This document shows positions 39,101 to 50,989 of a stretch of 64,000 nucleotides of DNA, piece after piece. Where the stretch lies: NCBI GenBank assembly GCA_026413225.1, contig CM048560.1, forward strand, positions 11,116,001 to 11,180,000. The letters run 5' to 3'. Within the stretch, counting starts at the first letter, position 1; every line of letters begins with the position of its first letter. The translations under genes and the position numbers were made by a program. The notes under the pieces are model-generated. The model saw only the letters and a program-made list of their open reading frames with translations. It ran no database searches and had not been told where the DNA came from. Source of the stretch: Otis tarda. Taxonomy: Eukaryota; Chordata; Aves; Otidiformes; Otididae.

Positions 39101-39910
39101 TTCTCTCTGCCCCTGGAGTGACAATTTGAATTTGGCAGAGAAAACATGTTGTTTCCAGGAATGTACATTTTCTTGCACTTAAAGCAAAAATAAATCCGAA
39201 GCCAACCAGATTATGACGATCTGTCTGTGTCTCCTTAGCAGAGATGTGTTCCCGTTTGGCAGCCAAGTGCTGTGAATGTGTCTGAAGTGAGTCTGTCTCC
39301 CTGTCTGGGCTGTGGGTTTGCCATGTTATTTCTCCTTTTCATCCAAGCATTTTCACTGTTTACAGAACCAAGGGGCAAGAAGTTGCCTTGAACTCTCAAC
39401 GATGCTAGTTTTGAAGTTTAAAAAAAAAGGAAAATGATAGAGGCAAGTATGATAAAATGCACAGCAGAGGGGCAGTGTATTGATGTGGAAAAGCTGGTGG
39501 GTCTGGGAGAGGGAGCCGGGGTTGCGAGGTTATCACTAAAAATAAGAACTGTGCCCTCAGAACTCAGCTTTTGTTTCTGAAGTAGAATAGGAGTTTGCTT
39601 GCTCTTCCAGGAGGGTCTTAAAGATCTGCTTTCATAGATCAAATTAACTGGGTCTATTCCATGTAAGAAGAGAAGGCTGAGTAGAGTCATTACAGTGTTC
39701 AAACAAGCACAAGCAAATAAGCGCACACAGGAAGGAAGATAAATTGTTCTCTAGGTCCATGGTGGATAGGGTAAAAAGTCCTGAGCTGTTGTAGTGGAGG
39801 AACATTCAATGGTAAGGATGTCAAGGCAGTGTCATCAATCATCCACGGCAGCTGCTGAATCTCTGTTGTGAGAGCTTTCCCAGACAAGGCAAGTGCAGCA
39901 GGCATTTTAC
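36128..39910. other. Unassigned non-coding DNA
   Basis: I recognise no gene. The 126-codon frame at 37643-38023 and the 113-codon minus-strand frame at 36621-36962 have no motif. A T-run lies at about 38034-38044. Confidence 0.55.
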
Positions 39911-40193
39911 CAGGGCCTGTAGCAATAGAATAAGGGCTAATGGTTTTAAACTACAAGGGAGTAGGTTTAGATTAGGCATGAGGAAGAAATTTTTTTACAG
40001 CGAGGGTGGTGGAACACTGGCCCAGGTTGCCCAGAGAGGTGGTGGATGCCCCATCCCTGGAAACATTCAAGGCCAGGTTGGATGGGGCTCTGAGCAACCT
40101 GATCTGGTGGGGATGTCCCTGCTCCTTGCAGGGGGGTTGGACTGGATGGCCTGGAAAGGTCCCTTCCAACCCAAACCATTCTGAGATTCTATT
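39911..40193 (+). mobile_element. Mini CR1 LINE 3' end (283 bp)
   Basis: It begins at 'gggcctgtagcaatagaata', the ORF2 segment coding 'RACCDRTRGN', and ends at 'aaaccattctgagattctatt'. It carries TGG at the ORF2 end position (40105-40107). The 5' break is the same, to within a few bases, as in the copy at 52308. Several mutations (for example 'ggcctggaaagg' for 'gacctttgaagg') show moderate age. Open frames on both strands over it are fragments without function. Confidence 0.93.
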
Positions 40194-41795
40194 GGAAGTG
40201 AGTTAGGCACAGTGGCAGGTTTCAAGGCTCTCACAGGTGAGCCCACAGGAGAGCCAGGCTATTGAAACACCCACAGCTTGTACACAGGGCAGATGTTCTC
40301 ATTAACAAATATTGTTTGTAAAATGTAGCAGCACTCTCATTCCTTTCAATCTGTCAAAGGCAGAGTGCTGTTTTTGCATTGAATTCACTTCATGAGGAAG
40401 TTCTGAGTTGCTTGGCTTCTCTTACACAAGAATTCCTCTTTTGTCACAAACCCCACTGCGTTCTTCATGTCCTTGTATCTAAGCGCGTGCCTATGTGAAA
40501 CAGCATGGTGCTGTTTTCTTGCTGTTTCAACTTTTCTTGCTATTTCAGCACAGAGAATGGACACTGTACCAACAAAACCCATCCCCTCCGACTGCTGGGC
40601 TGAGCTGATACACACATAAACTCTCAAACAGTACTTGTGTTGGACCATTTCCAACTAAATTGAGCAGTGAAGCAGTGCATGAGGCAGCAGCGAAAGATCC
40701 TGGTATGAATGACAGGGTCAGAATAGACCTTTGCTAGTCTATCCTGCTTTCTTGTCTTTGTACTGCAGTCAGATACTTCATTATGCGGGAAAAATGGGAG
40801 TGCAGAAGGGAAAGAGGTAACTAGAACGTCTTACAGCAAGTGGAACTGCCATAATGCAAGCTAGCAGTAACCTCGAGACAAAGTGTTCTGAGGTGCTCAG
40901 CCTTTTCTGAAAGAAAATAATTTATTTGCAATACACGTGAGGCTGTGTGTGATTCTGCTTGTGTACGCAGGCTGCATGATGAAATGAGCAGAAAAGTCCC
41001 TGCGTGCCTGTGAGTTCAGAATTCCTTCAGGGCTTTGTCAGCAGTGCTGAAAGAAAGGTCTGAGAGATAGGAAGAAAGACCCACTTCCATCTTTACGTCT
41101 AATCCTCCACCATCTCCTGTAAACAAAACTGTAACCCAGACCACAGCTATGGCCATGAATTACCATGGCTCCTGAGCAGATTTCTTGCTCTCTGTATTGC
41201 TCTTCTTAACACTTCTACCATGTAATAAATTATTCCAGACTTCGTCTTATCAGCTACTTAACCTTTCCATGTCATGAGAATTAGGTAATGCTGAAGTTGT
41301 TAAACATAGAATAAATTTGGAGGCTTGCTCATCACTAAATTATCTGATTGCAAGCTGAGCTTGGTGACTGATGATCTTTGCCCCAATTATCACACATAAC
41401 CACAACGCAGCCAATGCACCTCAACTCGAAGGAGAAAGCAACTGGTGATTACCAGGTTTTTAATAGTACAGGTGAGGCTGTATTGACCACACAATAATAT
41501 TGACTATAATTTTGAGTGGTTATCCAGTTTTCCTAGGGGATCAATGTTCAAATTCAGTCCTGGTGTTTTCAGCCTTGTGTGTGAATGGCGTGTGGTTGTG
41601 CCATGTTTTGGAGGTCACAAACATGATGTATAGACACAGGCACTAACACAGTAAGCACTAAGCTATTTGGGAATACCTTTGAGGAAGACCTGTTCTTTAG
41701 GGATAAGGCCAAAGTGGTTCAGGCATCAAAAGTGTCAGTGAAAACTAGCGATCAGTGTGCTCAACTAAAGAAGCTAAGAGTATGTGTGATTTTTA
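40194..41795. other. Unassigned non-coding DNA with a possible L3-like scrap
   Basis: I recognise no gene. At 40723-40790 the sequence (tagacctttgctagtctatc, then ctgcagtcagatacttca) faintly resembles the reverse complement of the L3/CR1 3' terminus ('ggaccttt.gtctagtccagtatcctg...'), which would put an old minus-strand relic here. This is weak. Confidence 0.4.
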
Positions 41796-42284
41796 AGAAG
41801 GACATGGACCAGTTGGAAAGGGTCCAGAGGAGGGCCACAAAGATGATAAGAGGGCTGGAGCACCTCTCCTATGAGGACAGGCTGAGAGAGTTGGGGCTGT
41901 TCAGCCTGGAGAAGAGGAGGCTCCGGGGAGACCTGATAGCGGTCTTCCAATACCTCAAGGGGGCCTACAGGAAAGATGGGGAGAGGCTGTTCAGTAGGGC
42001 CTCTTGTGATAGGACAAGGGGTAATGGGTTTAAATTAGAAGGAGGTAGGTTTAGATTAGATATTAGAAAAAAAATTTTTTACAATGAGAGTTGTAGAGCA
42101 CTGGAACAGGTTGCCCAGAGAGGTGGTGGATGCCCCATCCCTGGAAGTGCTCAAGGCCAGGCTGGATGAGGCTCTGAGCAACCTGATCTAGTCAGGGATG
42201 TCCCTGCTCTTGCAGGGGGGTTGGACTAGATGACCTTTGAAGGTCCCTTCCAACTCTAACCATTCTATGATTCTATGATTCTAT
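41796..42284 (+). mobile_element. CR1 LINE copy, first unit of a head-to-tail pair
   Basis: It begins at 'aagaaggacatggaccagtt' (coding '[62 protein letters not shown]...') and runs to three ATTCTATG tail units at 42262-42285. The open frame from about 41796 continues to near 42169, but a frame slip in the 8-A/6-T run (about 42067-42080) keeps the C-terminal part out of frame. The ORF2 stop TAG is present at 42189-42191. It is a typical dead, 5'-truncated young CR1. Directly behind it lies a second CR1 end (42285-42553). Confidence 0.95.
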
Positions 42285-42553
42285 GACAAGGGGTAATGGG
42301 TTTAAATTAGAAGGAGGTAGGTTTAGATTAGATATTAGAAAAAAATTTTTTACAATGACAGTTGTAGAGCACTGGAACAGGTTGCCCAGAGAGGTGGTGG
42401 ATGCCCCATCCCTGGAAACGTTCAAGGCCAGGCTGGATGAGGCTCTGAGCAACCTGATCTAGTCAGGGATGTCCCTGCTTCTTGCAGGGGGGTTGGACTA
42501 GATGACCTTTGAAGGTCCCTTCCAACTCTAACCTTTCTATGATTCTATGATTT
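42285..42553 (+). mobile_element. Mini CR1 3' end, second unit of the head-to-tail pair
   Basis: Directly after the tail of the first unit the sequence restarts at 'gacaaggggtaatgggttta' (equivalent to 42013) and repeats the CR1 end to a second ATTCTATG tail. It shares rare variants with the first unit (tagtcaggg after ORF2, ccaactctaacc near the end), but differs from it at a cluster (gaagtgctc against gaaacgttc), at 'caatgagag' against 'caatgacag', and by a few single bases. Either a tandem duplication of 272 bp or a second insertion into the tail of the first would make this layout. Confidence 0.95.
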
Positions 42554-44838
42554 TTCCAGTTTTTATTTATAGGAGGCTTTCTATTAGCCAGATAATGTAC
42601 TGCTCTGTTACTCTCAAAGCGTCTTCTGACATTTGTGAAAAAATAATTCTTTTTTTAGCTTCAAACTTGCAATCTGGCAATGAAATGAATGGGAGAGCTT
42701 TCTTATGTACTGCTGCTCTTGCTGGCTGCAGTGCTTTCCAGACAAGCAGCTGAGCAATGCTTGGGGGGGTCAGCAATGAATGTCCATGGGTACTTTGGCA
42801 TTTTTTGGTTTTTTAGTCTTCCTCCTCTTAGATGACATGTGCATATAGGATGGGAAGAAACTCTGCAATATGAGAGGAGGCAGGAAGCCTTATGACTTGG
42901 CTCCCAGTCCTTTAAATTGTCTCTTGGGGGCTCCCAGTCCCAAATGCTCTTTAGTATCAGGACAGGAGAGGTACCTTGGGGAAGAGTGGGTGCTGGGGAG
43001 GGAAGCTGTCCTGAAAGAGCGAGAACTCTTCTCCCGATAGGACCAGATCAGCTAGAAGAAAAGGGACGTTAGTTCTAGGGGGTGGTCAAAGGGGATAGGT
43101 ACAGCATAGAGCCCTCCCAGCACACTCCTGAGAACAAATGTACCACTCCTTCTCCACACTTGGCCCTTTACATGGCATTTCTGAGATCAGGGGCTCTGTG
43201 CTCACTTCTGTGCTGTGCGATGGAGTGTTTCCTTCTATCAGTTTTGCATGTGATGTCTTTTTTTTTTTTTTTCCTGTACATCTCTCCTTCCACTTGCAAC
43301 AGAGGAGGTTCCCGGGTTCCCAATCTGCTTTCTCTCATCTGTTTATCATTCTGTCTCTCTTGGCCACCTCTTTCTGTGTAAACAGCCTTACTTTATTCAG
43401 GCTCTAAGTCCTTCTATTAATTGGTTGTTCTGGTTGCCTTTTTTGATTTCTATCTTTTATTAACAGTCCTGCTGCTGACAGTATGCTTGCCTTTCATCTT
43501 TATGACAACATCATCACGTTCTAGTCTACAACAATCCAATTCATTGTGGATCCTTCCTCCTGACTTTTTGAGGGGGCTTGAGGATGGTCTATAGCTGCAG
43601 GCAGATCTGAGCTCATTGGGAAAGGAAGGCTGTTTGCCCTGTCCTCGTTGCAGCATGCAGACAGGCAGAACCTCTGCTATCGGGAAGGAGGAATGGGACG
43701 TGAGGCCAAGCAGCGTGTTTCCCCATGTGTAGCGCTGGAAGAAGTAAAGGCAGAGCTGCGCAGTGCAATGCCCTCTCGCAGAGGTGCAGATCACCCTCCA
43801 GGTAACCCTCTCCCTAGGCAGAAATGAAAGCAGTGCTGCTCTGTAGATTGGGTATGGCTTGCTATTTCTTTAAGAATCTCCTAATTCTTTTTACCCTATT
43901 GTCACTTCAACATGAGTATTTTTAGCAGTGGAGATATCTTGAGAATTGTTAAATCCAATGTTACCGTGCAGGGATGGGCTGCAGAGTACAAATGTGACTT
44001 CCAGCACTGGGCAAAAGCCGTTCCTTTTCCTCAGTGAAATTGCATTGATTTCAGAACGAGTTGCAACATGCTTGTGTTAAAATTGGGCATCCTCTTTCAC
44101 GTCCTGACGCCTACCCATACTATTGTGCGGTACTTCTGCTGCTTACTTAGCTGGAGTAAATTCCCTTCCGGTATCACTAACAGTTGTCTGTGTGTGAAGG
44201 AGCATTCTGCAGTTTCTCTTATTTGACACTGACATAGAAATAATCTGTTTCAGTTTCTCCTGTGCCAGTAACAATAGTTACATAACAGGTCTTCTTCAGG
44301 TTTCTACATACTTAGTGTCTCAGTTTCTATTTTCAGTTTGTTTCTGGGTTTGATGTGTCTTGTAACTTTTTGCAATGACTGCAGAAAGGATGGTGCAAAT
44401 ATGGAGTGTCTATGCTGGAATCTGTCCGTAAGTCTTAAAAATTTTTTTTGTTCTTTGCCGTTAACATTAAGACCAACATACCTTGGTCTTGGTCTTTGGC
44501 TTTTGACATTGTTTGTATTTTAAAAATGGATCAGAATGAGTCTTGGGACTTTTAGTATAATCAGCTGTTTACTCCGCAACAGCTGGAGTGGGGATTTTGA
44601 AACACCCTGTGTGACAAAATGTTGCCCATAGAGATGCCTAATTATGAAAAGCAGAGTCTTTTGGTATTAAAAGGGATTGTTACAAACCCACAGTTTATGC
44701 TTATTTTAATCAAGTGGTTTTTGACTAAGCAATTTTGATGAAAAAGCACCAGATGGACTGTTCATCACCTTCCCCAATAAGTTGTTCCAGGAGTTAATTT
44801 ACTCCAAAACACATCATACAGTGATCTCTTGACTAGGC
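42554..44838. other. Unassigned non-coding DNA
   Basis: I recognise no gene. It contains a 12-base direct repeat ggctcccagtcc (about 42899 and 42929) and a T-run at about 43258-43272. Open frames up to 114 codons (minus strand 43450-43794) have no motif. Confidence 0.55.
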
Positions 44839-44925
44839 CAGTGGTTTGCAAGCCTTTTGACACTCATCCCACAAGCTTTCCTGTGGACCGACATTGCACT
44901 TTCATACGGAGCTGACATTTTTGTA
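44839..44925 (+). mobile_element. Possible hAT/Charlie-like DNA transposon end
   Basis: The start 'cagtggtttgcaagcctttt' followed by 'tgtggaccgacattgcac' resembles the end of old hAT-Charlie elements ('cagtggttctcaaacttttt...gacccac'). I do not see the opposite end or an 8-bp target duplication. A weak, by-eye resemblance. Confidence 0.3.
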
Positions 44926-47900
44926 AATGTCAAGTTTTAATCCTCTACCAAAGGCCATCTGCAGAGCTCCTTTGATAGAGCGTCCTACAGCTTTTGTCAA
45001 AATGGCCTTAGCTGTGGCATTGCTTCACTGAGGACAGCTATTCTGCCAGAAACTCCTGGGAGTTCTTCTTTCAGACTTCTAGGCACTGCTGCTAGGCTTC
45101 TTCTGTAGTCCATTAAGAAAGTAATCTCCAGAGGATTATTTCTCTCACCACAGACTAGGGGAATGGGTTTCAGAGAGAAACTATTTTCTCTGGATACTCC
45201 TCTCCCTGTGTTTAGTATCAGGTGTCTGATCCCTGCCACGATCATCTTCCTACAGCTAGGAGAGTATTTATGTTCTACATTCCTTGTGCTTGGATGCTTT
45301 ATTTCATTATCTGTCTTTCATTGATTCAAAAGGACTTCAAGTCCTCACATTGCGTAAGCTGAGGAGAGCCATATTTAATCGCCCATCTGAGAAGTACGCT
45401 GCTCCTGCCTTTGGGAATGTAGTGTCTCTGGCAGTGAGCATTAGAAAGGCAGATGGTGGGAGCAGTCAGGCAAGTGAATAGAAGGGAATCAGAAGATTGG
45501 AGAAGTTGTCGTCTTTTTCTCCCAGTTCTCTGCCAAGGGATTGCCATAGCACGTTGCAAGAGCATCAAGCCTTGGGGGGATGTAGCTGGTGATGTTGTCC
45601 CAAACCACTTCTCTAGGCAAACTTGCTGACTCAGTCTTCCTTTGCCCTGAGAGGTTTCCTAGGACTGGATAATAGCAGAAATTTGTAGTACTGGGTTGAT
45701 GCACAGAATTCCCAAGGAACGAGGATCTTTTGTCCCCTTATTAATGCCGTGAGTGCAGCCTGTGGTGACAAAGCACAGCTGCACTGGCATTAGGGACACA
45801 GCTTGGTAGAGAAGGATTCTTATTTTCCAAAGGGATATGGCCATTTCTAGCTCCTCTGTGCTACCTGCATCCACGTGCTCAGTTTTTCTTTCACCACTCT
45901 GGCTTGGATGGCAGCACCTATCTGCAGTTAGATCAATGAATCTGGAGATGTCTCAGTTGCCCTTTGAGAAGCACGAGGCATAGAGCCAGGAACTGTCAAA
46001 GGTCAGCAACTGAAATACTAACAGGCTGAGAGTGGCATCAGAGATGACCTATGTCCTCCCAAAGGGCTGCGGTGGACTGCAGATCTTTTGTGAGGTGTGA
46101 AAGTGAGTGTGCAAAATCAGCAAGATGATTGAAGGAAAGAGGGCAGACATCGTGCCCTTCATGAAGTGGAAAGATCTCGGGACATTGTGGTCTCTCTTCT
46201 TTGTGGGACATCTGACTTGAGAGATGTAGTTAATGAAGTTTCCTCCTTCAGCCTTCCTAATTCCCAAAGTCAGAATGAGATAGTCTCATAACTCTTGGTT
46301 TCCTGCATTTTTTTCCTCTGAAACTGCTGCTAAAGCTCTTCACTTTGTGTGGGCATAATTGGAATGCCGTGGACGTGACCTAAATCTTCCCACCCAAGAT
46401 CTTCCTTCCCAAAACAGGATCACTGTTTTTCACATTCCATTTTTGACTTAGCCTTCAAGACAGGAGAAAATATCCAGGGTTTTCTTTCCCAGAACAGGGG
46501 TACTTCTAATCTTCTAATATGTCGCTTATATGGTTTTCATGACTTCTGAACTGTTACTGTACAGCATTTTTGTATATCTCTAATGCTTGAACTCTAGAGA
46601 GTCCCATGACTTCTGCAACAATGTCAGCATGGGCCAGCAGACACCACCTGCATTGGTCTGCTATTAAAGCGCTCATTTCCCTTGTCTCGTTAAGGGTGCT
46701 GCTGCGAGTCCTGAACTGCAATGCTTTTTATTTGTAGATAAAAGGAGAGTGGTTCGTCAGTTTGGTCTTTCAGGTGAGGTGGTGAGAGCTGGGTAACCTG
46801 CGCACCGACCACAGTAGAAGCAAGTTGAGTCTGTTTCAAAGGACCACCGAGCACAGAGCTCTTGATGTGATCTGCAATTTGTAGTAGCAGCATTGTGGCT
46901 GGAGGCTGAAATAATGTGTAAAGCATTAAAGATAAGCAGCTGCTTGTCGTGGAAAAGGGATTATTATTTTTTTGTTGTTGTTTGGCAAGGTGCAGAGCAG
47001 CTGTGTTACACAGTCTGTGCATCTGAGGTAGTTTTTTACATAGTACAGGCTAATTTTGTTCAGACTGTTCTGGAAGCAGGAGACTGCGATACTACTTTGG
47101 TGCCAGTCCTGTACCAACCTCAGCAATGTAAAGGAGAGAAAAGTGCTTCATTGGTAGAAGTGACTGCTTTGTGGTTTATCATCACGCTCGCTAAAAATAC
47201 TAGGGCTGCAAAGTTATCTGGTTTCTTTGTTATCTTATATGCTACCTTTTAATCAATTATTTTAGAATAATGTTAGGGAGGAATCACAAATTCAAGAAAA
47301 CCACAAGCAAAGGTAAAGATGAGTCCTGGTTTAAGAGAGATTTGTTTCGCCAAGGATCTATAAAGTCCTAACTATTTTTTGCATCCAGATATGCGTTTGG
47401 ACTGTAGAATGTGAACCTCATTGTTTCTCTTGGATTCATTGGGATCGAAATCAGCCCTGCTCATTCAGAACTGATTGACGCTGCTGTATACTCGTGAGAA
47501 AGGGCGGCTTGTCTTGGTGAGAAAGGTGGTTTACTGGGAATAGCCGTGGTGAGGTTAATATTGCTTTGGTCTAATCACAACAAATTTAGTCTAACTTAGA
47601 TCTACCACCCATGCAAATTCTGGAAAGACTCTGGATGCTGGCCATTACATGTAAATGGCAGGTGGAGAGGAAAATTCTGGCACAAATATGAGAGAGTGTC
47701 AGTACAAAAGAAGGTTGGTTAGGGTGGCGTGCAGGTCATCTGGCTGACCTTGAACCTGAAGTGTTAGTATCTGATGGTGGAGAACAGGGGGCATAGGATT
47801 TCAGCCAAAACCATGAAGCTTGAGTTTCACTTCCAAGAAGAAAGAAATAACCATAAAGAACAGTAATGGATCCCCCAGCTGAGCAAACACCCCAAGCACG

Positions 47901-48039
47901 GGTAAATCTAGAAACTACATGGAATGCCAAGATAACACGAATATCTAAAAAGCCCTTATCCCAGAGCCTAGTTGTGGATGAAAACTTGAAATGAAACATG
48001 GAAAGAAAACAAGTATGGAGGGAAAAATTTTCAGCCTCT
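44926..48039. other. Unassigned non-coding DNA
   Basis: I recognise no gene. The last few hundred bases (from about 47700) may already belong to the ancient LINE that is clear from 48.04 kb, but I cannot match them to anything. Open frames of 110-119 codons at 46690-47252 lie on both strands across the same sequence and have no motif. Confidence 0.5.
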
Positions 48040-49790
48040 CAAACAGAAGGGGAACAGCTGTAGAGGAAGTGGAGATGCTCTACTTGAAGGAAGTTGTGTA
48101 AGTTGAGCTATGGCCCAAATACTGAATTAATGCCTTAACTCAGTTTTCAGTAATGATGATATATAAGGTTAATGTTGGAATCTGTAGTAAAAATGTGAAT
48201 GCAGTAAGGGAAATTGAGCATCTGGAGTGGAAGCAAAATTTAGGCTAACCAGTATGAAAATAACATGGTCCCTGAGTAGTCTTTTTCCTTGGCTATTGAA
48301 AGAATTGGCGCATGAAATCGCAGATGGGTTTCAAGAGATTTTTTTTTTTTTGGTTGTTATTATTGATCTGTAAATTTGGGGATAGAGAAGTGGCAGATAC
48401 AGTACCTGCCTTCCAAAATTGGCGGAAAAAAACCCATAAATTTACATGTCTTGCTGCCAAAAGTATCAAATCTTAACATGCAAGAGGAAGAATGGCTGGG
48501 GGCGGGAAGGCGGTGGAAGGGGTTACAGATAAGATCTTCCCCCCTCACCAAGGTCAGTCACTATACAAGTAATTGAACATTAGAAGATAACTAGATTCTT
48601 AAAAATGGTAATGCCATGGACATAATCAAGGCTCAAGTAAAACACTGATCTATAACCCCATAAGCACCTTCTCTTTCATGGTGGAAATGATAATGGAAAT
48701 TACAAGATGGACTAAGCTAAAGACAGGTGCCAGGAATATTGAAGCTAGGACTGACTCTGTTTAATAAATTTCTTGGTCATGTAGATATTTGGCCATGAAA
48801 TTAGCAGGTGACATAGCTAGGATTAATATTGTTACTGTGGAGAAATGTTTTTTTTTCTAACAGGAAAATAATTAGATAATCTTTTGAACTAAGGGTGGAA
48901 AACAGCAGGTTGTTTTTTGTTTTGTTTTTTTTTGTTTTGTTTTTGTTTGTTTTGGTTTGTTTGTTTGTTTAAGAGAAAAGGAGCAAGAACTTTTGCAATA
49001 CCCTGGGACGTTGTTCCTGAGAGAGGGTGGATAGAAGAGAGAAGGATGGATTGTCAATGTTAGTCAACTGTGAGAACGCCTTGTAAGGCTGTGGAATGCA
49101 TCAGACTTTAAATTCCTAGCAGAGACAAAGAAGCATTAGTGTAATTGTGTAGAAGCTGTTTTTAAGACCCCATTTGGAGTACTGGGTACAGTTTTGATCC
49201 CTAATGTTTAAAAGAAAGGAAATAAACTGGAGAGGAGCAAAAGGATTCGTAGGATGGCCAGGTCAGCCTTCAGAGATTGATTCCCATGAAAATAAAGAGT
49301 GGAGAGTTTGTTGTTTAGCCTAGCCAGTAGTAGACTTACAGAATATGCCAAGTTTCTCTATAAACATATAAAGGAGGAGACTACTTCAATTTAAGGTTAT
49401 TTCTGAGCCCGAGACTAATTAATTATCAATAGCTTACATTGCAAATTGCCAAGAGCTTTGTACATTTTTCTGGGTGACTTGTGGGATTGCTTCTATGTGG
49501 AGTTTGAGGAGATTATCTGAGGCTAATCTTAGAATAAGGGGTGGAAATTTTAATGGTACAAATCCTTGAGTTACCAGTAGTGTTAACTGTAGTAAGAAAG
49601 GGATGGAGAGTATTTAACAGCTGTTAATCTTTGGTAATATTAATATTCCGTTACTGCTCTGGGATTCTGCTTGTTATCTACTGAGGTCAGGAAGTTTTTG
49701 TTTTCCACCTGATACAAGATGAATTCTACCTCTGGGGTTTTTACCTTTCTGTAAGTGTCAGATAAGGGTGATAACTGGAGTCAAGAGACT
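48040..49790 (+). mobile_element. Ancient CR1/L3-type LINE, reverse-transcriptase region to 3' end
   Basis: Landmarks in order on the plus strand: 'actcagttttcagtaatgat' at about 48137 (coding 'ASVFSND' in old CR1/L3 elements); 'aaagaattggcgcatgaaat' at about 48299, the segment upstream of the reverse-transcriptase core; 'ggagtactgggtacagtttt' at about 49176, followed by 'ctggagaggagcaaaaggat', the 'EYWVQFWSP...LERVQRRA' region; and 'gaggtcaggaagtttttg' to 'ggtttttacctttctg' at about 49683-49752, the L3 3' untranslated end. All are in one orientation. The interior is broken by poly-T (about 48341-48352) and a TTTTG microsatellite. No frame survives. The 5' edge is approximate. Confidence 0.72.
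48909..48970. repeat. (TTTTG)n-like microsatellite
   Basis: About 60 bases of T-rich units separated by single G's (TTTTG, TTTG). It lies inside the ancient LINE relic and must have expanded after that insertion decayed. Confidence 0.85.
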
Positions 49791-50989
49791 GCGTGAGGTG
49801 TGCTGGCTGTTTTGCTGGTGTCAGATGCTCTGGTGCTCAGTGGTCTGCCTTGCTCATGCACTTCTGGCTGAGCAGATGGCCACGTTTCCAAAGAGAGAGG
49901 AATTTTTTTTCTCTGAGACTGGCAGTGACTGCAGTATGGAGCATAGCTTTCTTCCAACCACCATCAGGGAGTTTCACCCAATAAATTTCCTTCTCTTGCC
50001 GAGCAAGTAGAAAACATTTCATGTTTCTAAACATCTCTTATGTGCTGACTTACAACATACTTCAGTAATGCAAAGTAGGAGGCCACTCTTGGCTAGTAGT
50101 AGGAATGGCTGCTATTTCTTGGAAACTCATCAGCTGGAAATGGTGGGAAAGAGGAGGACTTCAGTCTGTTAAAGATGTAATGCAACTGCATAGGAAGCGT
50201 ATTCAGCTCCTGGCTTCATCACATGCAGTCTTTGTATTTGACAGATTTCCTCTTTTGCCCTTTCTTACTGTCTATTTCCTGAGAAAGAGAGAGAATCACA
50301 AGCAATGATGAAATGTACTGTGCATTCCTATTTTGTCATTGTTTTACAAACCCCTGCACAAATGACTTATTTTGCGTGGTTAAAAAAAAAATTAAATATT
50401 ATAGTCTGAGGAACTTTGTCACTATTCTGGAGATTTTTAGTTTGTATCAAAGTGCTTCTCCAAATGCAGAAACTTGCTAACTGGTTGAATACAGACTTCA
50501 AGAGGGGTCCTCAGCCTCACTTATTTAAGCAGATGATTAAGAGTAGGATTGAATTATTGTCCTCATGTCTTATTGTACATACTTGTGAAGTCTATGTCCG
50601 CGTCCCTTTCTATGACTAATGGCCTTATTACAGTATATGATATAGTTGGCACAGATTAAAAAGAATCATAACAAATTGCGCAGGACTGTTGTGCAATAAT
50701 GCAGACAGGCATGAACAGACACTGAAATTCCAACCCTTCTTTAGGCTTCTATTGAGATGTTACTAAGACTTTTAAAAATATATATATATTTTTTTTTCAT
50801 TGTCTCATCCCCATTGGATGTGACCTTCCCATACCCTGAAGTGTAAGAGAAGTCTCTCAAAGATACAAAAAAGAAACTAAAAATGGAGAGTGTGTGCTTT
50901 CTTTGTGACTTGAATTACTTCATTGTTCAGACAGGGGAATTGCCGTTGTTCTGATTAACGATTTGTGTCCATTTTGTTGACTCTGGGGG
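49791..50989. other. Unassigned non-coding DNA
   Basis: No gene or repeat family recognised. An AT palindrome run (aaaaatatatatatattttt) lies at about 50774-50793. Confidence 0.55.
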
